From the NCBI RefSeq assembly GCF_003994465.1, contig NZ_RZNX01000001.1:124001-188000 (forward strand): DNA of 64,000 bases, read 5' to 3'. Source of the stretch: Paenibacillus zeisoli (GTDB lineage Bacteria; Bacillota; Bacilli; Paenibacillales; Paenibacillaceae). The notes under the pieces are model-generated. The model was not told the DNA's origin and did not search any database. It was given only the letters and a program-made list of their open reading frames with translations. Shown in pieces: positions 1 through 7,705 of the stretch (the first letter of the stretch is position 1; each line of letters begins with the position of its first letter). A program made the translations under genes and the position numbers.

Positions 1-15
1 CTTTACTTTTATCAT
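1..15 (-). CDS. 5' end of a gene leaving the left edge (partial)
   Basis: On the minus strand an AAGGAGA-type ribosome binding site (about 26-34) lies ten bases before an ATG at 13-15, followed by codons for Met-Ile-Lys-Val-Lys before the window ends. Only five codons are visible, so no function can be given. The gene would be transcribed away from the lipoprotein gene at 210, making 16-209 a divergent intergenic region in which I see no clear operator. Confidence 0.35.
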
Positions 16-209
16 CCAAGTTAATCTCCTTTTTTCTTTTTATGACGCACTTTACCAAAATTTGTTGTGCTGTTCTTAACTTTATTACTAAAATGTCAAT
101 AAATAAGCATCTATTTTCCATATTATGGTATGTAGTGGATGAAACATTAAATTTATTAAAGGGGTGGAATTGATAATTCGGGATTTAAAACAATGAGGAG
201 GAGCATAAC

Positions 210-1052
210 GTGAAGAAAATCACTATTCTAGGATTGGTTTTGATTTTACTCTCATTTTCACTTGTGGGTTGTGGAAGTAATGCAGATCAAGCCGTAAAAG
301 TACCATCTTCAGTACAGACTCAAAAACAAGAGGAAAATCAAAAATTAAAGGAAAGTTCAATTTCAACGGTTCATGTAGATAAAGATAGTGAGAAGCCTAA
401 TTATTTCACTTCTAGAGCAGAGGCTAAAATAACCTCCACGAAGAATCATCTAACATGGAACATGGATACTATAACTCTTACCGCCAAGAAATCATCAACA
501 ACAATTACTTCTATAAAAGTAAACACTGGAGCGAGCCAATACGACTTAAGTATACCTAGAGAAATAAAGATTCAACCCACTGACCTCACCTCGATCGCCT
601 TATCGCCAAGCGAGAAATTTATAGCCATAAACGTATTTATTCAGAACGTCGGAAACCTATTAATGGTCGTCAATCTAGATAACGGTAAAAGCATTACATT
701 AAATAATTTAACTCATGTTTCTTACGAAACTATTCATGCTTATAACTGGTCTCCAATAGATGATCAACTTGCCTTTTCATATGGGGATACAAGTTACAGT
801 AAATTAGCTATATATGACTTCAATAATCAAGAATTGAAAAACCTACCCGAAATAAAACACCTGGTCTCCACTATGTATATCATGTGGAATAAGGACGGCA
901 CAGATTTTGACTTTATCAGTGAGTCGCCCCCCGATGAGTTCAAGCTATATAGGTATGAAGGGATTACGAATACCGCAGAAAAAATATCTCCAATTTCTAG
1001 ACAGGAATTCCCCAAATATAAGAAATTCACTCCAAACTACTTTAGATTTTAA
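210..1052 (+). CDS. Putative lipoprotein, beta-propeller-like, function unknown
   Basis: A GTG start is preceded by AGGAGGAG (197-203). The N-terminus is a lipoprotein signal: two Lys, a hydrophobic stretch, then a lipobox LVGC with the modified Cys at residue 21. A Lys/Gln/Ser-rich linker follows. The C-terminal two thirds contain strings such as ALSPSEKFIAI and YNWSPIDDQLAFSYGD, which resemble blades of TolB/WD40-type propellers (inference from motif style only). It is probably anchored to the outer face of the membrane. Codon use is more AT-rich than in most of the window. It stands alone: the next gene starts about 110 bases on with its own ribosome binding site. I do not recognise the family. 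Confidence 0.75.
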   Translation: MKKITILGLVLILLSFSLVGCGSNADQAVKVPSSVQTQKQEENQKLKESSISTVHVDKDSEKPNYFTSRAEAKITSTKNHLTWNMDTITLTAKKSSTTITSIKVNTGASQYDLSIPREIKIQPTDLTSIALSPSEKFIAINVFIQNVGNLLMVVNLDNGKSITLNNLTHVSYETIHAYNWSPIDDQLAFSYGDTSYSKLAIYDFNNQELKNLPEIKHLVSTMYIMWNKDGTDFDFISESPPDEFKLYRYEGITNTAEKISPISRQEFPKYKKFTPNYFRF

Positions 1053-1160
1053 TTTTCGAATAGCAATGGGTTTACAAACTCATAAAATAATTTCTCATAC
1101 CAAAAGGGAACTTTTTCAATCATTAATTGTTTATACTTTTATATAATGAAGAGGTGAATT

Positions 1161-1841
1161 ATGATGAAATCTCTATCAAAAGTTGTGCTGTGTACTGCAC
1201 TCGGGGCGATGGTTGTTGTTGGTTCCGTATATGCAGAATCCAAATTAAATTTGCTTATCAATGGCCAAGGTGTTGTGACGAGCAGTCTAGATCTTCAAGT
1301 TAAGGATGGCAAAGTACTTGTTCCGATCGATCGTCTTGCTGAAGCATTTAAAGGCAAAGCGATCTACGATGCTGATAAGAATGAAGTTCAAGTGACGTTG
1401 CCGGAATCCGCTCAACAAGCGATTCAGATTGAACGGTTGGAAGGAGCGATGGTTCCCTCAACAGCAAAAGAAGCCTTAAAGGTTTGGGTCAAAGGTATTC
1501 AGACACGCAATGGAGCGTTACAATTCGCTGTATTCTCACCTGAACTACGCACCAAAACCAAGAAGGAATTCGAAGATCATTACTGGACAACTGGTGGCTC
1601 CAGCCCACACCTATCTGCGATAGAAAGTCTAAAAACAAAGTCACTGAATAAAACGACAATAGAGTTCTCATTCATTTATAGCCTTATCGCTTCTAATTGG
1701 AAAGGCAAGGGTTTTGCGGTTGTCACCGTTGAGAAAATTACATCTAAAGGCTATGAAGGCTGGTTTATTAAGAATATTAAAATGAAAGACCCGAGCGATA
1801 CAGGTACCACGATCGGTGTCGAACCGTTAAAAAATAAATGA
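1161..1841 (+). CDS. Secreted protein with N-terminal stalk (copper amine oxidase N-like) domain
   Basis: The gene is preceded by GAGGTG; the start could be either of two consecutive ATGs (1161 or 1164). A signal peptide with a VYAES cleavage region near residue 26 is followed by a segment with LLINGQ, KVLVPIDRLAEAF and NEVQVTLP. This is the pattern of the 'copper amine oxidase N-terminal / stalk' domain, common in secreted Paenibacillus proteins and not itself an enzyme. The C-terminal ~130 residues contain WFIKNIKMKDPS near the end and read like an NTF2-type fold ('conserved secreted protein' class), but I cannot name it. It is probably extracellular or wall-associated. A run of 13 C lies about 55 bases downstream. 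Confidence 0.75.
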   Translation: MMKSLSKVVLCTALGAMVVVGSVYAESKLNLLINGQGVVTSSLDLQVKDGKVLVPIDRLAEAFKGKAIYDADKNEVQVTLPESAQQAIQIERLEGAMVPSTAKEALKVWVKGIQTRNGALQFAVFSPELRTKTKKEFEDHYWTTGGSSPHLSAIESLKTKSLNKTTIEFSFIYSLIASNWKGKGFAVVTVEKITSKGYEGWFIKNIKMKDPSDTGTTIGVEPLKNK

Positions 1842-1895
1842 TCCCACTAAATGATATAACGGACTAAAATCTCTCAGAGCCTTGACAGGGGACAG

Positions 1896-1908
1896 CCCCC
1901 CCCCCCCC
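1896..1908. repeat. C13 homopolymer tract
   Basis: Thirteen consecutive C residues, flanked by GACAG and GGGTG, lie in the 230-base gap between the convergent genes ending at 1841 and 2072. The tract is outside any gene I can support. Long homopolymers change length by slippage and are also typical places for assembly error. Confidence 0.9.
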
Positions 1909-2016
1909 GGGTGTGAGATAGGGATCGAGTTCTGAGCGAAAGGGATCGGTAATTTCCGCGAGTTACCTTTTTAGTAGTTTCTATTAATAATTTTACTGTT
2001 ATCTTTCCACTGTTAT

Positions 2017-2049
2017 CCAGGCAGCCTAGGCATTGCCGAGGCTGCCTGG
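2017..2049 (-). terminator. Hairpin downstream of the clpP pair
   Basis: An 11-bp perfect inverted repeat (CCAGGCAGCCT ... AGGCTGCCTGG) with an 11-base loop lies just past the stop at 2072 on the minus strand. The tail after the stem is not strongly T-rich, so termination is likely but not textbook. Confidence 0.55.
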
Positions 2050-2071
2050 ATTATTCAAGTTGGCTACGAGG

Positions 2072-2281
2072 CTATTGCGAGAATCCAACTCGAGGCCGCT
2101 GCCGTTCTTTTGTATTCACGGCCACTGACTTGATCGAAGAGATGGGGATGTATAGAATCTGGAACTCATCGCTGTATTTAATACCCTGATCGTCAACCTC
2201 CTCAATTACCCCGCTTGTGACACTGGAACCATCAATGAAATGAATCGTGACTTCCTTCCCTACCAGGCTTTTGAACATCAT
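2072..2281 (-). CDS. Small conserved protein downstream of clpP, possible Sm/LSM-like fold
   Basis: 69 residues, beginning MMFKSLVGKEVTIHFIDGS. A short beta-rich pattern follows: VTIHFIDGSSV, then GVIEEVDDQGIKY, then ILYIPISSIKSVAV. This alternation is reminiscent of small SH3-like or LSM-type barrels (inference). The start lies 12 bases after the clpP stop on the same strand, so the two are almost certainly cotranscribed and translationally linked. No signal peptide or membrane segment is visible, so it should be cytoplasmic. No function is assigned; context suggests a role connected with ClpP or simply shared regulation. Confidence 0.7.
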   Translation of the reverse strand: MMFKSLVGKEVTIHFIDGSSVTSGVIEEVDDQGIKYSDEFQILYIPISSIKSVAVNTKERQRPRVGFSQ

Positions 2282-2293
2282 TTGAATACCTCC

Positions 2294-2878
2294 TTATATC
2301 GAAGTGATGACTCTGTCAATAATGCCGTATTCGGCAGCTTCCTCGGCCGACATGAAATAGTCGCGGTCCATGTCCCGCTCCACCTTCTCCAGGGGCTGCC
2401 CGGTTCTGTCAGCGGTAATCTGAATCACTTTCTGGCGAATTTGAAGAATTCGCTTGGCACTAATCGCAATATCACTGGCCTGACCCTGGGCACCCCCGTG
2501 GGGCTGGTGGATCATAATTTCGCTGTTCGGCAGAGCGAACCTTTTGCCCTTGGTTCCGGCAAGCAGCAGCAGCGACCCGAAAGAGGCCGCAAAACCGGTA
2601 CAGATCGTATGGATATCCGGCTTGATATACTGCATCGTATCATAGATGCCAAATCCAGCTGTAGTAGAACCACCCGGACTGTTAATATACATGAAAATAT
2701 CTTTGTCCGGATCCTCTGCGGACAGGAACAGCAGCTGGGCCGTAATACTATTGGCAAGCTGATCATCAATGGCTGATCCCACGAATACGATGCGGTCCTT
2801 AAGCAGTCTTGAATATATATCGTAAGTCCGCTCACCCCGGCTCGTCTGTTCAACTACATAGGGAACATATTGGCTCAT
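2294..2878 (-). CDS. clpP: ATP-dependent Clp protease proteolytic subunit
   Basis: ClpP is a serine peptidase that forms a tetradecameric barrel and degrades substrates unfolded by ClpX or ClpC. The 194-residue length is typical. The catalytic triad is visible: Ser99 in GFAASFGS, His124 in IMIHQPHGG and Asp173 in [11 protein letters not shown]. The substrate-binding motif SPGGS lies around residue 68. The ATG at 2878 has GGAGG ten bases upstream. I see no CtsR-type heptamer repeats in the upstream 160 bases, so this may be an extra clpP paralogue rather than the main heat-shock-controlled copy (inference). It is followed at 12 bases by a small conserved gene. Acts in the cytoplasm. Confidence 0.93.
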   Translation of the reverse strand: MSQYVPYVVEQTSRGERTYDIYSRLLKDRIVFVGSAIDDQLANSITAQLLFLSAEDPDKDIFMYINSPGGSTTAGFGIYDTMQYIKPDIHTICTGFAASFGSLLLLAGTKGKRFALPNSEIMIHQPHGGAQGQASDIAISAKRILQIRQKVIQITADRTGQPLEKVERDMDRDYFMSAEEAAEYGIIDRVITSI

Positions 2879-3044
2879 AGTCGTCGTACCTCCATTTTAA
2901 GTGAAATTGGTGTTACATCTACTTAACGAATAAGGAATAATGAAGGATACGTGAAGAAGAGATGAAGTTATACGAAGTCGGAATTTTAGCAGGCAGCTCT
3001 GTGCTAGAATAAGCAGGAAGGAAAAAGAGGGAGGAGAGGTTCGG

Positions 3045-3605
3045 ATGAGTCATCACACGTATCAAATCCTTATGATTTCGGGAAGCTTGAAGCAGGGATC
3101 TATCAATACAGCCGTTCTAAAAGGACTATCCTTGCTGCCCGGTAAGGAGATGAATATGGAGTTCAGGTACTACAATGGTCTGAGCGAACTGCCTCATTTC
3201 AATCCTGAACTTGACACAGAGCATGCCTTCGAGGCGGTTGAACATTTCAGGGAACAGCTGCGCACTGCGGATGCTGTGATTATATGTACGCCGGAATATG
3301 CGGCCGGGGTTCCGGGGACTTTGAAGAATGCACTGGACTGGATCGTATCTTCCGGTGAATTGATGAACAAGCCGGTTGCCGCCATCAGTGCCTCGCCTTC
3401 CATGCAGGGCGGAGCCAAGGCGCTGGATTCACTTGTCCTCACATTAGGCATGATTGAAGCCAGGTTGTTCGACGGAGGGATCGTTCGTATTCCTATGGCA
3501 AATAGGAATAAGCTTGGTCCCGATGGGGAAGTTACCGATTCAGAGTTAAGATTAACTCTGCTGGGGACTCTAAACGCGCTGCGTTCTGAATTAGGCAGAG
3601 AGTAG
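3045..3605 (+). CDS. NADPH-dependent FMN reductase (flavodoxin-fold)
   Basis: 186 residues of the NADPH-dependent FMN reductase / quinone (chromate) reductase family. The FMN phosphate loop is seen as SGSLKQGSINTAVLKGL near residues 11-27. The conserved flavin-contacting stretch TPEYAAGVPGTLKNALDW lies around 84-101, and the isoalloxazine loop SASPSMQGG near 116. It probably reduces quinones or azo compounds using FMN and NADPH as a dimer in the cytoplasm; the physiological substrate cannot be told from sequence. The start follows GGGAGGAGAGG. It is monocistronic, ended by a strong terminator. Confidence 0.88.
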   Translation: MSHHTYQILMISGSLKQGSINTAVLKGLSLLPGKEMNMEFRYYNGLSELPHFNPELDTEHAFEAVEHFREQLRTADAVIICTPEYAAGVPGTLKNALDWIVSSGELMNKPVAAISASPSMQGGAKALDSLVLTLGMIEARLFDGGIVRIPMANRNKLGPDGEVTDSELRLTLLGTLNALRSELGRE

Positions 3606-3643
3606 GGCTAAGCCCAACTTGGTCGGTCATAAGGCTCAATAAG

Positions 3644-3691
3644 AAAAGGGATGCCCTGGCCGTTGGTACGGCGCGGGGAACATCCCTTTTT
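3644..3691. terminator. Bidirectional rho-independent terminator
   Basis: Inverted repeat AAAAGGGATG ... CATCCCTTTTT with T runs on both strands lies between two convergent genes (stops at 3605 and 3705). It serves the flavin reductase on the plus strand and the small gene at 3705-3836 on the minus strand. Confidence 0.85.
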
Positions 3692-3704
3692 GCTCAACTA
3701 ACTG

Positions 3705-3836
3705 CTATTTGTTCGTGCTGTGCTGCTTATTCGGAAGCTGAGAGCCGGGATTTCCTTTGGCCCGGTGTTTGTTCTTCTCGGCCTTCTTCTGAGTGTCGTG
3801 CACTTTCTCTACAAATTCATGCAGATCCTCGGTCAT
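3705..3836 (-). CDS. 43-residue charged protein, DUF4023-like
   Basis: Found by reading the minus strand. A very strong AAAGGAGGAATTC site precedes ATG at 3834-3836, and the frame runs 43 codons to TAG at 3705. The product begins MTEDLHEFVEKVHDTQKKAE and continues KNKHRAKGNPGSQLPNKQHS. It is hydrophilic and lysine-rich. The helical start followed by a KxPxKQH-type tail resembles the small DUF4023 family of Bacillaceae (from memory, moderate certainty). Function unknown. Small charged proteins of this kind are often expressed in spores or stationary phase, but nothing here proves that. Confidence 0.7.
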   Translation of the reverse strand: MTEDLHEFVEKVHDTQKKAEKNKHRAKGNPGSQLPNKQHSTNK

Positions 3837-3936
3837 GCTGAATTCCTCCTTTAATTAGGGTTCCTTGTTACTATAACCAAAGTAGGAAATTTGATGATGA
3901 GGACTACAGTTTGGAAAATAACACCCTGATTAACCG

Positions 3937-4767
3937 TTAGCCTTTCACTGCCCCGGCGACGACCCCTTTTACAATGTACTTCTGCAAAAGGATAAATACG
4001 ATTATCGATGGGAGCACAGCCATAACCATCGCTGTCATGGCATACTGCCAATCTGAGGTATACTGCCCAACGAAGGTATAGGCAGCAAGTGTAAGTGTCT
4101 TCGTCGCCGGAGAGCCGTTAACCATAAGCAGAGGCAGGAGGAAGTCATTCCAGATCCACATCACATCAATAATGATGATGGTCGTGGTAACTGATTTCAG
4201 CAGCGGGAAGATAACTGAGAAGAACAGCCTAAAGCCGGAAGCTCCATCAATCTTAGCGCTTTCGTCAATTTCTCTGGGAATTCCTTTGATGAAGCCATGA
4301 TAGATAAAGACGGCAAGGGGGGCGCCAAAGCCCCAGTACAGCAGTCCAAGTCCCCAAGTGCTTTCGGAAAGCTTCATATCTTTGGCCAGCTGCAGAACGG
4401 TAAGCATGATGGATTGAAAAGGAATCAGCATCGGCATAATACATAGCAGGTAGATTACGGCGCTGTACCTTGTCTTGGTCCGTCCCAGCTTGTATGCAGC
4501 AATAGAGGAGACGAGGATGATTCCAGCTAGACCTACAACGGTAATGATCGTATTATTCAGGAATAGTCTTGGATAGTTAATGAAATTCCATACATACGAA
4601 TAGTTGGCGAACGACAGCTTGTGCGGAAGAGCGATGACGTCGGTCATCACCTCCTGAAAGCTTTTGAACGAGTTAAGGACCGTCAAGATTAATGGAAGAA
4701 TAAACAGCAGTGACAAGAGAATCATCACAATCTCGAGCAGGATGCGTACGGCTTGATTCCGCTTCAT
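3937..4767 (-). CDS. Sugar ABC importer permease, MalG/AraQ type (system 1)
   Basis: 276 residues with six predicted membrane segments, the first at about 10-32. The cytoplasmic EAA loop that docks onto the ATPase is at 166-190 and contains EIDESAKIDGASGF. This is the second permease subunit of a CUT1 carbohydrate importer. Its start codon overlaps the stop of the upstream permease gene by one base (TGATG), indicating translational coupling. No ATPase gene is present, so energy presumably comes from a shared MsmX-type ATPase encoded elsewhere (family knowledge). Its partners are the permease at 4767-5654 and probably the binding protein at 9457-10788. Confidence 0.9.
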   Translation of the reverse strand: MKRNQAVRILLEIVMILLSLLFILPLILTVLNSFKSFQEVMTDVIALPHKLSFANYSYVWNFINYPRLFLNNTIITVVGLAGIILVSSIAAYKLGRTKTRYSAVIYLLCIMPMLIPFQSIMLTVLQLAKDMKLSESTWGLGLLYWGFGAPLAVFIYHGFIKGIPREIDESAKIDGASGFRLFFSVIFPLLKSVTTTIIIIDVMWIWNDFLLPLLMVNGSPATKTLTLAAYTFVGQYTSDWQYAMTAMVMAVLPSIIVFILLQKYIVKGVVAGAVKG

Positions 4768-5654
4768 CAGGCTTCAACCTCCCTGCGTTTGAAAATAGTT
4801 AACTGCACAATGGTGACAAGCAGTACAGCTACGAATAAAATGAGTGCCTTTGCTGTTCCGTAACCGTACAGGTTGTTCTGGAACGTATCGCGGTAAATAT
4901 CATAAGCTACGCTGTACGTAGTTCCGCCCGGTCCTCCGCCGGTCAGGGACAGAATCACATCGAACACTTTAATGGAGTTCGTAAGCGCCATAAATACCGA
5001 AATGGTAATGGACGGAGCCAGAAGCGGAAGGGTAATGCTGAAGAATCTCCGAAAGGGCCCCGCACCATCCATCACCGCAGCTTCTTTCATATCATCAGGT
5101 ACAGCCTGAAGCCCGGCAATGTAGATGACCATATAGAATCCGATGGACTGCCAAATGGATACCCCAAGAATGGAGATAAAAGCAAGCCCCGGCTCACCAA
5201 GCCAGCTCAGGTGAAAGATTCCAAGGCCTGTGCTGCTCCCCAATGATTCAAAGCCCTGCATGAATATAAACTTCCAAATAAAACCTACAATGACAAGACT
5301 CAGAATGTACGGAATGAAGAACGCAGCCCGGAGCCATGTAGTTGAACGAAGCTTCATGTCCAGTACCAGAGCCAGCAGAATCGCCAGCACGTTTACAAGT
5401 ACGATATACAGCACGGCATACTTGATCGTGAACCAGGCTGAGGAGCTAAAGTTCGCGTCATGTAGGAAAATTTGCTTGAAGTTGTCCAGTCCAATGAACT
5501 TCGGATGTTTGGAAATCCCGTTCCATTTCGTGAATGAGTACCTTATGGTCAAGGCAAACGGAATATAGAATGCAATGAACACACAGATCAGTACGGGAAA
5601 AGTGAACAATCCAAACTCTAGTTTTTCCACCCATTTTCTTCCTAATCTTCTCAT
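4767..5654 (-). CDS. Sugar ABC importer permease, MalF/UgpA type (system 1)
   Basis: 295 residues with hydrophobic segments at about 18-38, 76-100, 108-132, 155-182, 210-230 and 262-285. The EAA loop is at 190-210 and contains EAAVMDGAGPFRRFF. The CUT1 signature SFTKWNG lies after the first membrane segment. It pairs with the MalG-type subunit downstream to form the membrane channel of a carbohydrate ABC importer. The pair is transcribed leftward from a region shared with the divergent kinase gene at 5864. This is unlike the common Paenibacillus order in which binding protein and permeases follow one another. Confidence 0.9.
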   Translation of the reverse strand: MRRLGRKWVEKLEFGLFTFPVLICVFIAFYIPFALTIRYSFTKWNGISKHPKFIGLDNFKQIFLHDANFSSSAWFTIKYAVLYIVLVNVLAILLALVLDMKLRSTTWLRAAFFIPYILSLVIVGFIWKFIFMQGFESLGSSTGLGIFHLSWLGEPGLAFISILGVSIWQSIGFYMVIYIAGLQAVPDDMKEAAVMDGAGPFRRFFSITLPLLAPSITISVFMALTNSIKVFDVILSLTGGGPGGTTYSVAYDIYRDTFQNNLYGYGTAKALILFVAVLLVTIVQLTIFKRREVEA

Positions 5655-5863
5655 AGAGCACCTCTTTTTTGGTCTGCGCTGTCCATGATCCGGCTTCCAT
5701 AAATATCCGAATAGGGTCGGCGCTATGTCGTGACCGGTCTGTACAACCGGGTGGATCTCGTTATAATGAATTATAAATTAGCGGGTTCCTCTCACAGAAT
5801 GGATTTAAGGGAACAGTTAAGGGTAAAAAGGTGAACTGTGGAGAAGACCGGGAGGACACTCTG

Positions 5864-7705
5864 ATGATCATGATTCGTCTCAAAAAATGGGCTGCAGCCC
5901 TTGCAGAGAGGGCTACACGCAGACTTGTCAACAAGTTGATTCTACTGTTCTCAACTACGATTGTGCTGATTGTTGGATCGCTGACTCTCATTTCTTATCA
6001 GATTATTCAGAAGGAATCAGTCAACAGCAGCATCGCGAGCACGTCTAACAATTTACATCTGGTGAACAAGAATTTGGAGGCTTATTTGACCGGGATGGAA
6101 GTGCTGTCACAACCGCAGCTTCGCTATGATGAGATCATGCATGCAATCAAGAATGAACCCAGGGAGTATGCTTCAAGGCAGTATCTGGAGAACTATCTGC
6201 GGGACTTGTTCTTCTCACGGAATGATCTTGAGGCGATTTATCTCTATCTGGTTGAAGAGGGAAAGTACTATGCTATCTACCGTGAAGCGTACACAATATC
6301 CAATCGATCAGGGACAATTGCACAGCTCGAGCAGCAGACATGGTATAAGCAGACGATGCTCAGCAAGCAGAACCGGGCGTATCAATCGTTCCTGAATCCG
6401 GGAGAAGAGACGGGATATGCGATTAACAAGGACAAGATTACAATGGCCTTTCACAAGGTGCTTCGTTCGATTGCAACCCGTGAACCGCAGGCAGTCTTGT
6501 CATTCTACTTCAACTCCAAAGCCATGAGTGAGACAATGAAAGATATTCCGTTAAGCAAAGGGGAGCATGTCCTCCTGCTTAGTCCCGATCAGATTCCATT
6601 CTATGTGGATGACCGGGCTTTCTATACACGAGCTAGTGAGGCTGGAATGCTAGAAGGAATGAACGGCAGGAGTGATGGACAGTACAACTGGAGTAATGGG
6701 GACAACCGGTACCTGGTAGTAGATAATGCAGGAGCGAATCAAGGCTGGTCTCTGGTGAAATCGATTCCGTATCAGGAAATTTACGAGGCTGCGACGAAGA
6801 CCCGCAATGCAAGCTATTTGATCGGTGCTATCTTTCTATTCATCGCGGTTATTCTAGTCATTCTTACGTCTAATGCCATCACTCTGCCGCTAAAGAAGCT
6901 TGCTTACCAGATGCGTCGGTTCAGTGAAGGAACGTTTAATGCTGAGGCAGAAGTCAAAGGCCGAGATGAAATTGCCTATCTGGCAAGGCGGTTCAATCAA
7001 ATGGTAGAGCGAACCAATGAGCTGATTAATGAGCGGTACAAGATGAAGATTGCTCAGAAAAACGCTATGCTCAAAGCGCTGGAAGCTGAGATTAACCCGC
7101 ATTTCCTATATAATGCCCTGCAGGCGATCTCCACTAAGGCTCTCAAGCACGGTACGGATGAGGTTGCAGATATGGTTGATGCCCTTGCCATGACTCTCCG
7201 GTATTGTATCAGCGGCAAAGAAACGGTACAGGTGTATGAGGAACTGAAGCATATCGAGCGCTATTGGGTGCTCCAAAAGGCACGATTCGGCAGCCGCCTC
7301 CGAGTAATAACGGACTGGGATGAAGCTTTAATGGAACTCTATATTCCCAAGCTTTCGCTCCAGACTCTGGTCGAGAACGCAGTGAAACATGGGGTCGAAA
7401 GGGTGTCCAGTCCCGTAACAATTAAGATAAAAGCTTATTCTGATAGGGATCAGGCTGTGATTGTAGTAGAAGATGACGGACCCGGCATTCCCAGAGAAAG
7501 ATTGGAAGAGGTGCAGCGAATGCTTACTGCAGGCTTTGAGGAACGGGAAGGGGAGAGCATTGGTCTTCATAATCTGCAAATGCGCCTCCAGTTTCTGTAC
7601 GGCGAAGCGGCCGGCCTGTCCATTGAAGCCAGGGACCAGGGAGTTACTATGACAATGTTCCTGCCGAAGGGGGATAGCTCTAATGTATACAGTATTAATC
7701 GTTGA
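5864..7705 (+). CDS. YesM-type sensor histidine kinase (system 1)
   Basis: Membrane kinase that probably senses an extracytoplasmic sugar ligand and phosphorylates the regulator encoded next. I chose ATG 5864 (GGAGGA seven bases upstream) over an in-frame GTG at 5831. Layout: membrane segment about residues 26-48, an extracellular dCache-like sensor to about 320, a second membrane segment around 322-344, and HAMP 345-397. The phospho-acceptor His413 sits in EINPHFLYN (HisK family 7), and the ATP-binding domain has LVENAVKHG and EDDGPGIP. A TATAAT at 5762-5767 could be the -10 box. The 3' end overlaps the regulator gene by 23 bases. Confidence 0.9.
   Translation: MIMIRLKKWAAALAERATRRLVNKLILLFSTTIVLIVGSLTLISYQIIQKESVNSSIASTSNNLHLVNKNLEAYLTGMEVLSQPQLRYDEIMHAIKNEPREYASRQYLENYLRDLFFSRNDLEAIYLYLVEEGKYYAIYREAYTISNRSGTIAQLEQQTWYKQTMLSKQNRAYQSFLNPGEETGYAINKDKITMAFHKVLRSIATREPQAVLSFYFNSKAMSETMKDIPLSKGEHVLLLSPDQIPFYVDDRAFYTRASEAGMLEGMNGRSDGQYNWSNGDNRYLVVDNAGANQGWSLVKSIPYQEIYEAATKTRNASYLIGAIFLFIAVILVILTSNAITLPLKKLAYQMRRFSEGTFNAEAEVKGRDEIAYLARRFNQMVERTNELINERYKMKIAQKNAMLKALEAEINPHFLYNALQAISTKALKHGTDEVADMVDALAMTLRYCISGKETVQVYEELKHIERYWVLQKARFGSRLRVITDWDEALMELYIPKLSLQTLVENAVKHGVERVSSPVTIKIKAYSDRDQAVIVVEDDGPGIPRERLEEVQRMLTAGFEEREGESIGLHNLQMRLQFLYGEAAGLSIEARDQGVTMTMFLPKGDSSNVYSINR

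Noticed and set aside
1142..1147. TATAAT as promoter of the stalk-domain gene at 1161
   Set aside because: It would place the transcription start at or after the ribosome binding site (1151-1156), so it is probably just part of the AT-rich leader.
2240..2776. 178-codon plus-strand frame opposite clpP
   Set aside because: Antisense to a clear clpP with catalytic triad; low-complexity translation without a ribosome binding site.
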